Assembly (NCBI GenBank): GCA_033398695.1
Contig: CM065810.1
Span: forward strand, 144,027,858-144,091,857
Direction: 5' to 3'
From: Orobanche coerulescens
Taxonomy: Eukaryota > Streptophyta > Magnoliopsida > Lamiales > Orobanchaceae
DNA: 64,000 bases
The notes under the pieces are model-generated. The model worked only from the letters and a program-made list of their open reading frames with translations, was not told where the DNA came from and searched no databases. The position numbers and the translations under genes were made by a program. Position 1 is the first letter of the stretch; each line of letters begins with the position of its first letter. This document shows, in pieces, positions 32,189-44,136 of this stretch.

Positions 32189-34296
32189 TGTAATATCCGG
32201 TATTTTTTCTTTCCCTTGTATTTTCATTTTTGGTATATTTCTCGGTCATAGTGACCCTCATGTATCTTTCAGTATGTCCTTCCTGTCAACTGTTGAATTG
32301 TATTCTCGTTATTGTTCATTGTTTCAACTTTCCTCATATGAGTTCGACTTTGTTAGATCACCATTAATTTTGGTGACTCCAAAATTTATAAATCTTTGCA
32401 ATATTATAGAACATCGAGTTAGCTTTCCAATGGTTCTAACGGTGAGTCAATCGGAGTCCGGACGAGAGAGTTATGGTCGTTTCAGTTCTTGGCCAATCGC
32501 TGTGGAAATGGAGCTTTTTCCTCGAATTTCTTCACATTCGAACTTCCAGGAGCCTTTCGGCCGATAGGGGGGTCGATAGACTCCACTGCCGGCATTCTGT
32601 ATGGGTATCGGTTGGGCCTATCAGTGATAGGTGGCGATAGGTAAATTTCTTCACATTCGAACTTCCAGGAGCCTTTCGGCCGATAGGGGGGTCGATAGAC
32701 TCCACTGCCGGCATTCTGTATGGGATCGGTTGGGCCTATCGGCCGATAGGCTGGCCGATAGGTAAATTTCTTCACATTCGAACTTCCAGGAGCCTTTCGG
32801 CCGATAGGGGGGGTCGATAGACTCCACTGCCGGCATTCTGTATGGGTATCGGTTGGGCCTATCGGCCGATAGGCTGGCCGATAGGTTCTGCTGTGTTTCA
32901 CTATATTACACGGGATCTGAGGAAGATTTTTCATTTTCCTCTCCTCTCTTTTCTTCCTCTCGTCTTGGGCGATTCAGGAGCAACTTTTGGGCGATTTTAA
33001 CATTTTCGGACTTGAAGAAATCATCCACTCCGAGTTTTGTTGTAGATTATCGATTTCTTCTTGAATCATTCATCCTAATCCAAGGTAATCTTCTAAGAAC
33101 CCATTTTTGGGAGATTTGGGGGTTTTGGGTTTTTCTTCCGATTAGTTCCGTTTTGTTGGTGGATTCTTGATGAATACGATTAATATTGTTAGTATCTTTA
33201 GTTTCCTACGGATTCATGGATATTTTGTAGATTTTACGGAATCGAGAGGGTTTGGTTGTGGTCCGCCCTCGTTGTTATTTTTGGTATGAATATACATGAA
33301 TCGTAGGCGGGTTTTCAGTGCATTCCATTTCCGTATTCGACTAGAGTTGGTTGTAATTATGTTCTTGAATCGTTAGGTTTGGTTCCGTTGATTCCTAGTG
33401 TTCGTCGGTGATTATCCTTTCCGTTCGTTGCGTCATCAAAATATTCAAGGCAAGTATTTTTGGAAACCTTTATGCTTAACGTGAAATGGTAATGTATATT
33501 GTGTGTGCTTTACTCACCTCGGGAGGGTCCGACGGGATCACGGAGGGAATCTATGGCTTCGTCCTAGATTCATGAGTTTGATTCGCTAGCCAGCTCGGGA
33601 GGGTCCTTAGAGGCCTCGAGTGGGATTCGTGGCTTCGTCCCGGTCCTAGGTGACGTGTGGTGCTTGGTTTGTTTTATGAATGTGGCCAGCTCGAGAGGGT
33701 CCTTAGAGGCCTCGAGTGGGATTCGTGGCTTCGTCCCGGTCCTAGGCAAATTAATTGTATTGCTTTGTTTAGGAAAAGACATGTCTTGTTTTGGTTTTCA
33801 AATGATATTGGTGCATGTACTATGAAATGTGTAAGCGATTGGTTTGCCTTGATTACTTGTACTAGCGTAATTGCTAACCCTCTGGGGACCCGTTTGGGGA
33901 AATTCTTGTTATGGATTTGAGTTATGATTATCCTGGACGAGCGGGCACTGGACAGATGAGGACGTTGGCCGTGGTCGTTGACATGTGCAATCGGGTCTTT
34001 CTATTTCTTTCGTCCATTTCGATTTGGTTGTTTTCTACATTTATAACCGATAGATGTACTCGCGAGTACTTAGGCTTTTCAAATTCAACTCCGTATTGTA
34101 CTACTTTCAAATTGTTACATTGTTGGTTGATGATCATTTCGCGGTTGCTCAGGCGTAACTTTATGTCTTATAATTAAATGTGTGTCCTCGCTAACCGGGA
34201 TGGTTAGTCGAGTGGAGTTTTCTTGTTTGTAGCACAGTGGGTCCCATGTGGGGGTCCACGGCGCCGTAATATACTCCGAATATCTCGGGTGTTACG
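32189..34296 (+). repeat. 5' LTR of Tekay-2
   Basis: Starts TGTAATATCCGG, ends GGGTGTTACG (terminal CA decayed to CG). TATATTA at 32902-32908. Downstream of it, two GGGAGGGTCCTTAGAGGCCTCGAG-type units (33593-33650 and 33690-33745) form a short direct repeat. Confidence 0.9.
32524..32886. repeat. Three tandem 120-bp units with CCTATCGGCCGATAGG
   Basis: Units start near 32525, 32644 and 32765, each with ATTTCTTCACATTCGAAC, a TCGGCCGATAGGGG stretch and the 16-bp perfect palindrome CCTATCGGCCGATAGG (32735-32750, 32858-32873). In the first unit the palindrome centre is destroyed (CCTATCAGTGATAGG), unlike the 3' LTR. The TATA-like box follows after about 16 bp. Minus-strand frames here (repeated PIGRKAPGSSNVKKF) are an artefact of the repeat. 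Confidence 0.9.
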
Positions 34297-34301
34297 TAAA
34301 A

Positions 34302-34313
34302 TGGTATCGGAGA
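34302..34313 (+). other. Primer binding site of Tekay-2
   Basis: TGGTATCGGAGA: initiator tRNA-Met primer site with one A-to-G change relative to TGGTATCAGAG. Confidence 0.75.
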
Positions 34314-34533
34314 GCGCTGAGTTTATGGATACCTAGGCTTGTTGGTTATTTGGGTCTAGTCATGTTTTGTTTGCACATTGTCACACCGTGCCAAAGATCT
34401 CGGTACTTCCGGTGCTCGTAAGTTTTCTTACTCGATCCTTTGTTTTCTTACATTGTATTTCGCTTTTGAGTTAAAGTTGCTTTTTCCTCCCTTACTCATC
34501 ATCAATATACTTCTGTTATCTCTTAACACCAGT

Positions 34534-35634
34534 ATGGACGCCGGAGGTAACCGTGGTCGTGGTCGTGGTCGTGGTCGTGGACGCGGCCGAGGACGTGGGG
34601 CAGCCGGTGGGGCGGCCACGTCACATTCTTCGGGAGCCGGCAGTACCGGTGACCGTCATAGTCATGCTTCTTCTCAGGAGCGCGCCGATCTTGGTATTGC
34701 GGCTGTTATGCAGCAAATGGTTAACCAGATGGCGGCTATAGCTCAGGTGGTCCAGAACCCCGATCAGGCCCATGCTAATCGGGGCGGAACGGATCGCTGG
34801 CTTCAGGATGTCATCAAGATGCATCCTCCCCAGTTTTCGGGAGCTTCGGACCCGATCGGCTGGGAAGGGTGGGTCAAGGAGATATCCAAAGTCTTCACTG
34901 CTACCAACTGCCCCGAGGACCGTAAGGTCCCTATTGCTCAATATTTTCTCACAGGAGATGCTACGGATTGGTGGGAGGCCGTTGGTCCCAAAGATCATGT
35001 GGCTTCATGGGCCGAATTTCAAGAATTGATGGAGACCGAATATTGTCCGTGGCCGGTCAGACAGGCTCGAGTGCATGCATTCTATGATGCTCAACCACGG
35101 GATATCCCCGTATCTCAGGCCATTGCCGACTTTAACAAGGAGTTGGGTTATGTGAAGACCCAAGTTGTCGAAGAGAGCGACAAAATTTTCCATTTTTCCA
35201 GGAGGATGAAACTGTCCATTCGGGACTATATGTCTGGGCTCGTCTGTACTACCTTGAAGGATTATCAGAGTCGAGCTCTTGCTTATGATATGTCGGTGAC
35301 GGCTAGCGATTTGGCTCGTGAGAGCAAGAAGCAGAAGTCGGTCGGAAATTTTTCTGGTCCCAAGAGTGGAGGCCAGCAGAAATCTCAGGCTGCAAATATT
35401 TCTACGGGCGGTTCGGCTCGTTTCTCTGGGAGCTTTCGGAGTGCCGCCGGGACCATCGCCCGGGACCCCAGATGCTTTAACTGTGGCAAGCCAGGCCACG
35501 TGAACCGGGATTGTCTTCGTCCACCTTTGACTTGTCATACTTGTGGTCAGTCGGGCCACAAAGCTTCTTTTTGCGAGAAGCTCGATGGTTTCGCAGTGCC
35601 GTTCTTCTCACCCGACCTATGGAGCCGAGCGTGA
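34534..35634 (+). pseudogene. Tekay-2 gag
   Basis: Starts MDAGGNRGRG; the frame is open further upstream (ATG at 34378) but that part is not shared with Tekay-3, so 34534 is preferred. N-terminal RG repeat, then the gag core MHPPQFSGASDPIGWEGWVKEI, YFLTGDATDWWEAVG and RVHAFYDAQPRDIPVSQAIADF. Two CCHC knuckles near residues 314 and 332: CFNCGKPGHVNRDC and CHTCGQSGHKASFC, which bind element RNA. After the second knuckle one frameshift leads to a stop at 35632-35634; the normal linker continues in another frame to 35745. Confidence 0.9.
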
Positions 35635-35743
35635 ACCGGGGCTCATTTGCTCCGCCGCTTCCACCGAGTGCCGGCCGAGGTAGGGTCGGGGCCCCGCTAG
35701 GAGGAGCATCCGGTGTCGGCTCGCCCGGCCGCGTATCTACGAG

Positions 35744-36226
35744 ATGAGGAGGACCGATGATCCAGCAGCTACTGTGGCGACAGGTACCGTTCATATCCAT
35801 TCCCATCCTGTCAGTATACTTTTTGATTCGGGTGCTACGCATTCATTCATTTCTCTAGAGTGTGTACGCCGTTTGAGTCTCGACTGCTTGTCACCTTGCG
35901 AGCCTTTCATCGTTAAACTTCCTAGCGGTGATAGAATTGTTGGTGATCGAGAAGTCCGGGACTGTTCTGTGATTATTTGTGAGAGGGCTTGGCTCTCTAA
36001 TCTTATTGTCGTGAGTATCGAGGGCGAGGATTTAATTCTCGGGAATGATTGGCTCGAACGGCATGGTGTAATCATGAACTACCGCACGAGGATCATTACC
36101 ATGTTAGCCGAGGACGGCACCGAACACTCTTTCGCAGGGCGAAAGAGAAACCAGTTTATTATTAACGCCTTGAAGGCGATGAAACTCTGCGAAAAGGATG
36201 TCTTGGTTATTGGTGCTACGCCTTGA
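35744..36226 (+). pseudogene. Tekay-2 protease
   Basis: 160 codons beginning MRRTDDPAAT. Retropepsin-like: ILFDSGATHSFIS carries the catalytic D-S-G, NLIVVSIEGEDLILGNDWLERHG the second half. The protease itself looks intact but is out of frame with gag. After 36226 two or more one-base gaps relative to Tekay-3 separate it from RT, several of them at CCTG. Confidence 0.85.
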
Positions 36227-36351
36227 AGGCGGAGAATGGTGGAGTTGAGCTTTCATCGATTCCGGTCGTTAGTGAGTTTCTGATGTATTTCTGACGAGTT
36301 GCCGGATTGCCGCGGATCGTGAGGTTGAGTTTACTATAGAGTTAGAGCCGA

Positions 36352-37833
36352 GTGCGGCTCCGATTTGAAGGCGCCGTATCGCATGGCACCTTGAGAGATG
36401 TCGAGTTGAAGAAACAGTTGAGTGAACTTCTTGAGTCGGGGTATGTTCGACCGAGCGCCTCGCCTTGGGGCGCACCGGTCTTGTTTGTGCGTAAGAAGGA
36501 TGGTTCACTACGTTTGTGTATCGACTATCGTGAATCGAACAAGGTGACCATCAAGAACAAGTATCCTTTGCCGAGGATTGACGACTTGTTCGACCGATTG
36601 CAGGGAGCGGCGGTATTCTCAAAGATTGATTTGAGATCGGGGTACTATCGGCTCCGGGTGAGGGAGTCCGACTTGCAGAAAACAGCTTTTCGGACGAGAT
36701 ACGGACATTATGAGTTTGTAGTTATGCCTTTTGGGTTAACTAACGCGCCGGCGGTGTTCATGCAGTTGATGAACAAAGTCTTTATCGAGTATTTGGATAG
36801 GTGTGTCGTCGTCTTCATTGACGATATTCTTATTTATTCGAGGAACGAGGAAGAGCATGCCCATCATTTGCGGGTAGTGTTAGACATTTTGAGGACCGAG
36901 CAACTCTATGCGAAGTTCTCGAAATGTGAGTTCTGGCTGAAGGAGGTGATGTTTCTAGGTCACGTGATTTCAGCCGAGGGGGTTCGGGTGGATCCACAGA
37001 AGATAGAGGCAGTATTGGATTGGGCACCGCCCAAGAATGTGAAGGAGATTCGTAGCTTCTTGGGTTTGGCTGGCTACTACCGTAGGTTCGTCGAGGGTTT
37101 CTCAAAACTAGCTCGGCCACTTACACAGTTGCTCCAGAAATCCGAGAAGTTCGTCTGGACCGATGAGAGGCAGTCGAGTTTCGAGGAGCTGAAGAAGCGT
37201 CTGACTTCAGCCCCGGTTTTGGCATTGCCATGTGGCAACGAGGGATTCGCCGTTTATAGCGATGCTTCGGGCCAGGGTCTTGGGTGCGTATTGATGCAGC
37301 ACGGCAAGACCATTGCCTATGCGTCGAGACAGTTGAGGCCGTATGAGCTTAACTACCCTACTCATGATTTGGAGTTAGCGGCGGTTGTCTTTGCACTCAA
37401 GATTTGGCGTCACTATCTTTTCGGCTCTGCATGTCAGATTTTTACCGATCATAAAAGTCTGAAATACATATTTACTCAGCGAGAGTTGAATATGAGACAG
37501 AGGAGGTGGTTAGAGTTGATTAAGGATTATGACCTCGAAATCCTTTATCATCCGGGTAAGGCGAATGTCGTGGCCGACGCCTTGAGTCGGAAACCGATTG
37601 CGTTGCGAACGCTTGAGATCCTTACGTCTCAGTCTGAGCTTCGGCGGGCTTTGATTGAGTTTGATATTGAGGTTTTGTTGCCTAGAGTCGTCAGTGCAAC
37701 TTTGTGCTTTAGAAATTTCGTGCCTTTGATCGATGAGATTAAGCTAAAGCAAATAGAGGATCCGATGATTACTCAAATCCGAGAGAACGCGTTCTTAAGG
37801 GAAAGTCTCTGGGTTTGTGATTCACGAGGATAG
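36352..37833 (+). pseudogene. Tekay-2 reverse transcriptase and RNase H
   Basis: 493 codons open. [48 protein letters not shown], catalytic [10 protein letters not shown] near residue 155, then [28 protein letters not shown]. RNase [17 protein letters not shown] near 300, [23 protein letters not shown] near 415. All catalytic acids are present. The first about 15 residues are frameshift artefacts and the C-terminus shifts frame near 37800, ending in DSRG. Together RT and RNase H would make double-stranded DNA. Confidence 0.9.
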
Positions 37834-39141
37834 TGTTTTGAGGTTCAGTCGGCTTTGTGTGCCGAGCGATCCAGAGTTGCGGCAGAGTATTTTGCGTGAG
37901 GCCCATTCCACACCCTATTCCGTTCATCCCGGTTCGAGTAAGATGTACAAGGACACGAGGAGGAACTTACGTGGAATGATATGAAGGAGGAGGTCGCACG
38001 GTTTGTGGCGAGATGTTTGACTTGCCAAGAGGTCAAAATCGAGCATCGCGACGGTCAAGTTATTGCGATCACTTCGCTCCGGAATGGAAATGGGAAGATA
38101 TATCGATGGATTTCATTACGAGTTTGCCGAGATCGAGATCAGGCATGAATATGGTTTGGGTGATTGTTGATCGTCTGACCAAGTCGGCACATTTTCTGGG
38201 CATCAAGGACACTTGGGGCCCGGAGAAATTGGCTCGTGTGTTTATCGCGCAGATTGTGAGGCTTCACGGTACTCCGAAGTCTATCGTTTCGGATCGTGAT
38301 GGCCGTTTAAATCGCACTTTTGGAAGGCGGTGCATAAGGCATTGGGTACCCGTTTGCAATTGAGTACCTCTTTTCATCCCCAGTCAGATGGACAGTCGGA
38401 ACGCACTATCCAGACATTCGAGGACATGTTGCGTGCTTGTGCCCTCGATTGGAGTAGCGACTGGGAGGAGCATTTGCCATTGATCGAATTCACGTACAAC
38501 AATAGTTGGCACGCGTCGATTCGGATGGCACCGTATGAGGCACTTTATGGGCGGCGATGTCGGTCACCGATTTGTTGGAATGAGGCGTCCGATTTAGTCG
38601 GGACCGAGCCGGATGTCGTTTTAGAGACGAGGCGGAAGATAGAATTAATTCGAGAACGGATGCCGACGGCCCAGAGTCGACAAAGTCATATGCCGATGTC
38701 CGTCGTAGACCTTTAGAATTTGAGGTGGGAGACCACGTTTTTTGAAGGTGTCGCCAACGAGAGGAGTTTTCCGTTTCGGGAAGAAGGGGAAGTTGAGTCC
38801 GAGATTTATTGACCCTTCGAGATTCTCGAGCGAGTCGGTGGGTTAGCATACCGTTTGGCGTTACCTCCGGCCTTGAGTCATGTTCATAGCGTTTTCATGT
38901 TTCCCGGTGAGGAAATATGTTCGGATCCTAGTCACGTCATCGATTATGGCGAGATTGATATTGTCAAGATATTACTTTCGAGGAGCGTCCTTTGAAGATT
39001 TTGGAGCATCGGGAGAAACGACTGAGGCATAAGACCATCCCTTTGGTCAAAGTGCAGTGGTCGAGACACGGTGTCGAGGAGGCAACTTGGGAAACCGAAG
39101 ATAGCATGCGTGCTAGGTACCCTGAGTTGTTTGTTTCTTAA
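37834..39141 (+). pseudogene. Tekay-2 integrase with chromodomain-like C-terminus
   Basis: Integrase spread over several frames. 37905-38030 zinc region ending RCLTCQ. 38095-38360: ISMDFITSLPRSRSGMNMVWVIVDRLTKSAHF (first Asp) and IVSDRDGR (second Asp). 38330-38716: STSFHPQSDGQSERTIQTFE (Glu) and LIEFTYNNSWHASIRMAPYEALYGRRCRSP. The last frame ends PLKILEHREKRLRHKTIPLVKVQWSRH... ELFVS with TAA at 39139-39141, the chromodomain-like tail that targets Tekay elements to heterochromatin. At least four frameshifts against the intact Tekay-3 copy. Confidence 0.85.
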
Positions 39142-39176
39142 GTTTCGGGACGAAACTTATTTTTAGAGGGGTAGAA
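39140..39176 (+). other. Hairpin and polypurine tract of Tekay-2
   Basis: AAGTTTCG-GGA-CGAAACTT at 39140-39158 is a perfect 8-bp hairpin overlapping the integrase stop codon. The polypurine tract AGAGGGGTAGAA at 39165-39176 abuts the 3' LTR. The same arrangement occurs in Tekay-3 at 49759-49795. Confidence 0.8.
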
Positions 39177-41295
39177 TGTAATATCCGGTATTTTTTCTTT
39201 CCCTGGTATTTTCATTTTTGGTATATTTCTCGGTCATAGTGACCCTCATGTATCTTTCAGTATGTCCTTCCTGTCAACTGTTGAATTGTATTCTCGTTAT
39301 TGTTCATTGTTTCAACTTTCCTCATATGAGTTCGACTTTGTTAGATCACCATTAATTTTGGTGACTCCAAAATTTATAAATCTTTGCAATATTATAGAAC
39401 ATCGAGTTAGCTTTCCAATGGTTCTAACGGTGAGTCAATCGGAGTCCGGACGAGAGAGTTATGGTCGTTTCAGTTCTTGGCCAATCGCTGTGGAAATGGA
39501 GCTTTTTCCTCAAATTTCTTCACATTCGAACTTCCAGGAGCCTTTCGGCCGATAGGGGGGGTCGATAGACTCCACTGCCGGCATTCTGTATGGGTATCGG
39601 TTGGGCCTATCGGCCGATAGGCTGGCCGATAGGTAAATTTCTTCACATTCGAACTTCCAGGAGCCTTTCGGCCGATAGGGGGGGTCGATAGACTCCACTG
39701 CCGGCATTCTGTATGGGTATCGGTTGGGCCTATCGGCCGATAGGCTGGCCGATAGGTAAATTTCTTCACATTCGAACTTCCAGGAGCCTTTCGGCCGATA
39801 GGGGGGTCGATAGACTCCACTGCCGGCATTCTGTATGGGTATCGGTTGGGCCTATCGGCCGATAGGCTGGCCGATAGGTTCTGCTGTGTTTCACTATATT
39901 ACACGGGATCTGAGGAAGATTTTTCATTTTCCTCTCCTCTCTTTTCTTCCTCTCGTCTTGGGCGATTCAGGAGCAACTTTTGGGCGATTTTAACATTTTC
40001 GGACTTGAAGAAATCATCCACTCCGAGTTTTGTTGTAGATTATCGATTTCTTCTTGAATCATTCATCCTAATCCAAGGTAATCTTCTAAGAACCCATTTT
40101 TGGGAGATTTGGGGTTTTGGGTTTTTCTTCCGATTAGTTCCGTTTTGTTGGTGGATTCTTGATGAATACGATTAATATTGTTAGTATCTTTAGTTTCCTA
40201 CGGATTCATGGATATTTTGTAGATTTTACGGAATCGAGAGGGTTTGGTTGTGGTCCGCCCTCGTTGTTATTTTTGGTATGAATATACATGAATCGTAGGC
40301 GGGTTTTCGTGCATTCCATTTCCGTATTCGACTAGAGTTGGTTGTAATTATGTTCTTCGAATCGTTAGGTTTGGTTCCGTTGATTCCTAGTGTTCGTCGG
40401 TGATTATCCTTTCCGTTCGTTGCGTCATCAAAATATTCAAGGCAAGTATTTTTGGAAACCTTTATGCTTAACGTGAAATGGTAATGTATATTGTGTGTGC
40501 TTTACTCACCTCGGGAGGGTCCGACGGATCACGGAGGGAATCTATGGCTTCGTCCTAGATTCATGAGTTTGATTCGCTAGCTTGACTCGGGAGGGTCCTT
40601 AGAGGCCTCGAGTGGGATTCGTGGCTTCGTCCGGTCCTAGGTGACGTGTGGTGCTTGGTTTGTTTTATGAATGTGGCGGCTCGGGAGGGTCCTTAGAGGC
40701 CTCGAGTGGGATTCGTGGCTTCGTCCCGGTCTAGGCAAATTAATTGTGATTGTTTGTTTAGGAAAAGACATGTCTTGTTTTGGTTTTCGAAATGATATTG
40801 GTGCATGTACTATGAAATGTGTAAGCGATTGGTTTGCCTTGATTACTTGTACTAGCGTAATTGCTAACCCCTCTGGGGACCCGTTTTGGGGAAATTCTTG
40901 TTATGGATTTCAGTTATGATTATCCGGACGGCGGGCACTGGACGATGAGGACGTTGGCGTGGTCGTTGACATGTGCAATTGGGTCTTTCTATTTCTTTCG
41001 TCCATTTCGATTTGGTTGTTTTCTACATTTATAAACTGATAGACTGTACTCGCGAGTACTTATGCTTTTCAAATTCAACTCCGTATTGTACTACTTTCAA
41101 ATTGTTACATTGTTGGTTGATGATCATTTCGCCGGTTGCTCCGGGCGTAACTTTTTATGTCTTATAATTAAATGTGTGTCCTCGCTAACCGGGATGGTTA
41201 GTCGAGTGGAGTTTTCTTGTTTGTAGCCTGGTGGGTCCCATGTGGGGGGGGGTCCACGGCGCTGTAATATACTCTGAATATCTCGGGGTGTTACA
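39177..41295 (+). repeat. 3' LTR of Tekay-2
   Basis: 2119 bp, TGTAATATCC to GTGTTACA. Three palindrome units (39514-39879; CCTATCGGCCGATAGG at 39606-39621, 39729-39744, 39851-39866), TATATTA at 39895-39901. It differs from the 5' LTR mostly by single-base gaps in homopolymers and at CAG/CTG. Confidence 0.9.
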
Positions 41296-41300
41296 AGTAA

Positions 41301-41425
41301 ATCTCTTACTGACGAATGCTAAGTGAACGTCTCAGACCCACCTATGGTACTCCTTACCAGAATGATCAAGAATTTTGAACTCCGGTAAATATTGAAACTT
41401 TGTGCCATCTACAAGATATAAACAA
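41301..41425 (-). pseudogene. copia-C gag, N-terminal remnant
   Basis: Minus strand near 41425 leftward: FQYLPEFKILDHSGKEYHRWV, a stop in place of the next residue, then DVHLAFVSKRFT. This is the usual N-terminal gag segment of plant copia elements (FKILD-SG-NY--W). It is cut at 41300 by Tekay-2 and continues at 32183. Confidence 0.55.
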
Positions 41426-41429
41426 GAAT

Positions 41430-42365
41430 AAGTTAGTCTTATTGAATTTTCAGTGACAATGTAAACGATCACAATCAATGCTTTTTTTAAAGCATGTAAC
41501 ATAACCGTTACTCGAAATACTTCCCTTAATTGTTGTTAATAAAGTCAATAAGAACGACGATATTAAATCGCATCCAGATACGTGGTGTATGCAACAACCA
41601 CAAGTATCGACTTTCGACAATTCAGTGACTCTCCCAAGACTGTCACACAGTTTTCTTCGGCACGCGGAGATACTGAATTCTCTTGCGACTCATCCACCAC
41701 AAAGTACCTGGGAGATAAAAAACCCAAGAACCCATGTCCCAAAAAAAAAAACTCCCAAAGAGAGAGAATTGAAATAGGGATAAGTTTAGATAATTACTCG
41801 ATAATAAAATTAGGCACGTGATACGGAGCAATTAGTGGTGTGCTCCAATCAATCTGTTGGTACCCGATGCGATGACGTGAAACCGTGGCTCAATATTGGG
41901 GGCCCAGAAAATTTCAAAAACTAGAGTTCGGGTCTTCGGGCCTAAATTTTGAACTGGAGCAATCGGACTGGGCTGGATCAGGTTGCACTTCGTGTTGCTG
42001 GACAGATCAGATCTGGCGGCTGGAGGCGAGGCTCGATCGGCTCGGGAAATTTAGACTGGAGCTCGACGTGGCTGGTCATATAGGACGGGGGAGGCGGGGC
42101 TCGGCACGGGCGGTCTGGGTTAAAGCTCGATGGGGATTCTGTCAGATTGGGTCGCGACTTTAGGCATTGGTCGGCTGGGCAATCCAGACTGGCCTGATCA
42201 CTGTGGGGCTCGGTCGGGACTTGGTTGTAACAATGGTGCACGATGGAAGGTTGGGCACATTTGACGGGCGGAGGCAGCATGCGCGCGCGCAGGGGGGAGG
42301 GGTCTGCTAGGGTTTCAACCTTTTTTTTTTGGAATTTGGGAAATTTTTATCTGTTAAAGCTACGT
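41430..42365. other. Noncoding interval upstream of copia-C gag
   Basis: 41430-41880 shows no motif. 41880-42300 is GC-rich with several open frames on both strands that look like nothing known; GCGCGCGC lies at 42282. I see no primer site here. Confidence 0.4.
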
Positions 42366-42369
42366 GTTG

Positions 42370-42610
42370 ATAACATATTTGAGGAGATTGTAAGAAAACA
42401 CTAAATATGAACAAGTAAATCAATCAATTATATTTATAATACTAGTAGATGGAGCTTTTATACTGGCTTTGCAATAAGAGTCCTTCCATAGATATAATTC
42501 CTTACAAGGAAAGACATCTACTATAATCCTACTACCTATAGAATGATCTAGAATCCTAACATCTATGTATCTGTAATTCTCATAATACTATTTATATTAT
42601 TAATATCTCG
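42370..42610 (-). repeat. LTR-like repeat, copy B
   Basis: Related to 28873-29160 in the same orientation (AAGTAAATCAATCAATT, ATTCCTTACAAGGAA). Left end TGTTGATAACAT; minus strand GTATAAAAGC near 42455. With copy A it could be an old LTR pair around copia-C, but no primer site adjoins it. Confidence 0.4.
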
Positions 42611-43480
42611 AACATAAAAAGTTTATATACTCATAATTTTGCATTTTTTGAAAAATATTATCAAAATTAGAACTATTTTGAATTTGGTTGATTTCTTTTG
42701 TTAAATTCATGGGCACTCGTATTTTCAGAATTTTAAGTATCTCTATTTCTAAATAAAGTTGTGTTAACCAATGAGCTCCTCAGATAATACAGATCATGGA
42801 TAGGAATTTAGGGTTTATGTACGTATTCATTTCTGAATTACAATTAAATCTCCACAAATTATAACTTTATAAATTAATTATTTTTTAAAATAATAATTTT
42901 TCGCTTCTGAGTTAGGTAAGCAAAAATACACCAGTTTTGATTAGATAACAAGATAATAATTTTTTAAAGAAATAACTTTAAAACTAGTGGACCATCAATG
43001 TCATAAATTAATAATCTCTTTTAAATTACAAAATAATTTGGGTAAGTTAGTAAGAAAAGAATATATTACTGATTGCTTTCTTGTTAAAACTCAAATCACT
43101 TCGAATTCATCTCTGCCTTTTCTTAGTATACCATAATTTTGGTGTTATCAGTTGTGTTATTTCCACAAAGAGTTGTACATTGAACACATTTGCCTAATTT
43201 ATGTTTTGTACATCAACACACATTATAAGTGAATTATATTCACTCTATACATTTTTTTTGGTAAATAGAAATGTTTATTTAACCAACTCGTGTCAAATCA
43301 CATCTTTACTTCAAAGAAATCAAATAAACATTACACAAGGTCTATTTAATGTAGCAGAGCTCTTCGAACTTTGGGGTTGCAGCTGACTCGCACAACATCA
43401 TCACTTGACATTGTCTCGCAATACTTTCTAACTGAGCTAACCTTGGAATTAAATCATCTATAATTTCTTTCTCTCCAAAT
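42611..43480. other. AT-rich noncoding sequence
   Basis: Only short open frames without motifs. Nothing recognised. Confidence 0.4.
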
Positions 43481-44131
43481 GTCGTAAATTGCAGTAGCCA
43501 CTAAACGTCTATACACTATCTGCTTCACTAAAGTGGAGGACCCTTGTCTCCGTAAATACACCACTTTCTCATCCCGAGGTAGTGCCTGATGCAGTAAGAA
43601 GATTTTGAATCCAATAAATCTGAATACTCAGAAGCACAACCTTAATAAGTTGCAACCTCCTTGCATAAGAAAGAAGTCTAGCAGACCAACAGTCAATGCG
43701 AGCCACAATTTTCTGTGGCTGACATTGAGCAATAGTTAATCTCTTGGCAGATAGAGATATACCAAGATACTTGAAAGGTATCTCACCTCGGATCAATCCA
43801 GACTCCTGCAGCAGAGATTGTTGAATTTCTTGTGAAACACCTCCAAAATAAATGGAGCTCTGGGAGTTATTAGCTTTTAGACCAGGCACAAGGGAAAATT
43901 ATCAAAGGCAATTAAGGGTTTCTTGATTGATTTTGCATCCCCTCTAGCAAAAAGCAGTAAATCATCAGCAAAACAAACGTGTAGCAGCTTGTACCTCTTA
44001 CATCTAGGATGGAAATGAAAGCCCCTTCCCGTATGTAACTCACTCAAACACCTATGCAGATAATCAAAGACCGCACGCCCTTCGCTTAAATACGAGGCGG
44101 GCGCATCCTAAAGGAGGACCCTCACAATAAA
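43481..44131 (-). pseudogene. LINE reverse transcriptase fragment
   Basis: Minus strand. Upstream frame near 44070-43930: SEGRAVFDYLHRCLSEL, HFHPRCKRYKLLHVCFADDLLLFARGD with the catalytic FADD. Then, after a frame change near 43890, 43889-43569: LKANNSQSSIYFGGV, PFKYLGISLSAKRL and LLSYARRLQLIKVVLLSIQIYWIQ, the thumb of plant L1 RT. Both ends are truncated; no poly-A or duplication found. It is of a different subfamily from the LINE at 20484 and in the opposite direction. Confidence 0.8.
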
Positions 44132-44136
44132 ATGAG

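Larger units (their letters stand above)
32189..41295 (+). mobile_element. Tekay-2, complete Ty3/gypsy chromovirus
   Basis: Plus strand, 9107 bp, target duplication AGTAA at 32184-32188 and 41296-41300, LTRs of 2108 and 2119 bp. Order LTR, iMet primer site, gag with two zinc knuckles, protease, RT-RNase H, integrase with C-terminal chromodomain-like region, polypurine tract, LTR: the Tekay/Del layout. Coding sequence is close to Tekay-3 but has many one-base gaps. Inserted in copia-C gag. Confidence 0.95.

Noticed and set aside
32482..32934. 150-codon minus-strand ORF with repeated peptide (and 39470-39829)
   Set aside because: It is a by-product of the 120-bp tandem units, with periodic peptide PIGRKAPGSSNVKKF; no start context or homology.
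41885..42280. Overlapping ORFs on both strands in GC-rich DNA
   Set aside because: No recognisable motif on either strand, tryptophan/glycine-rich by composition; not a supported gene.
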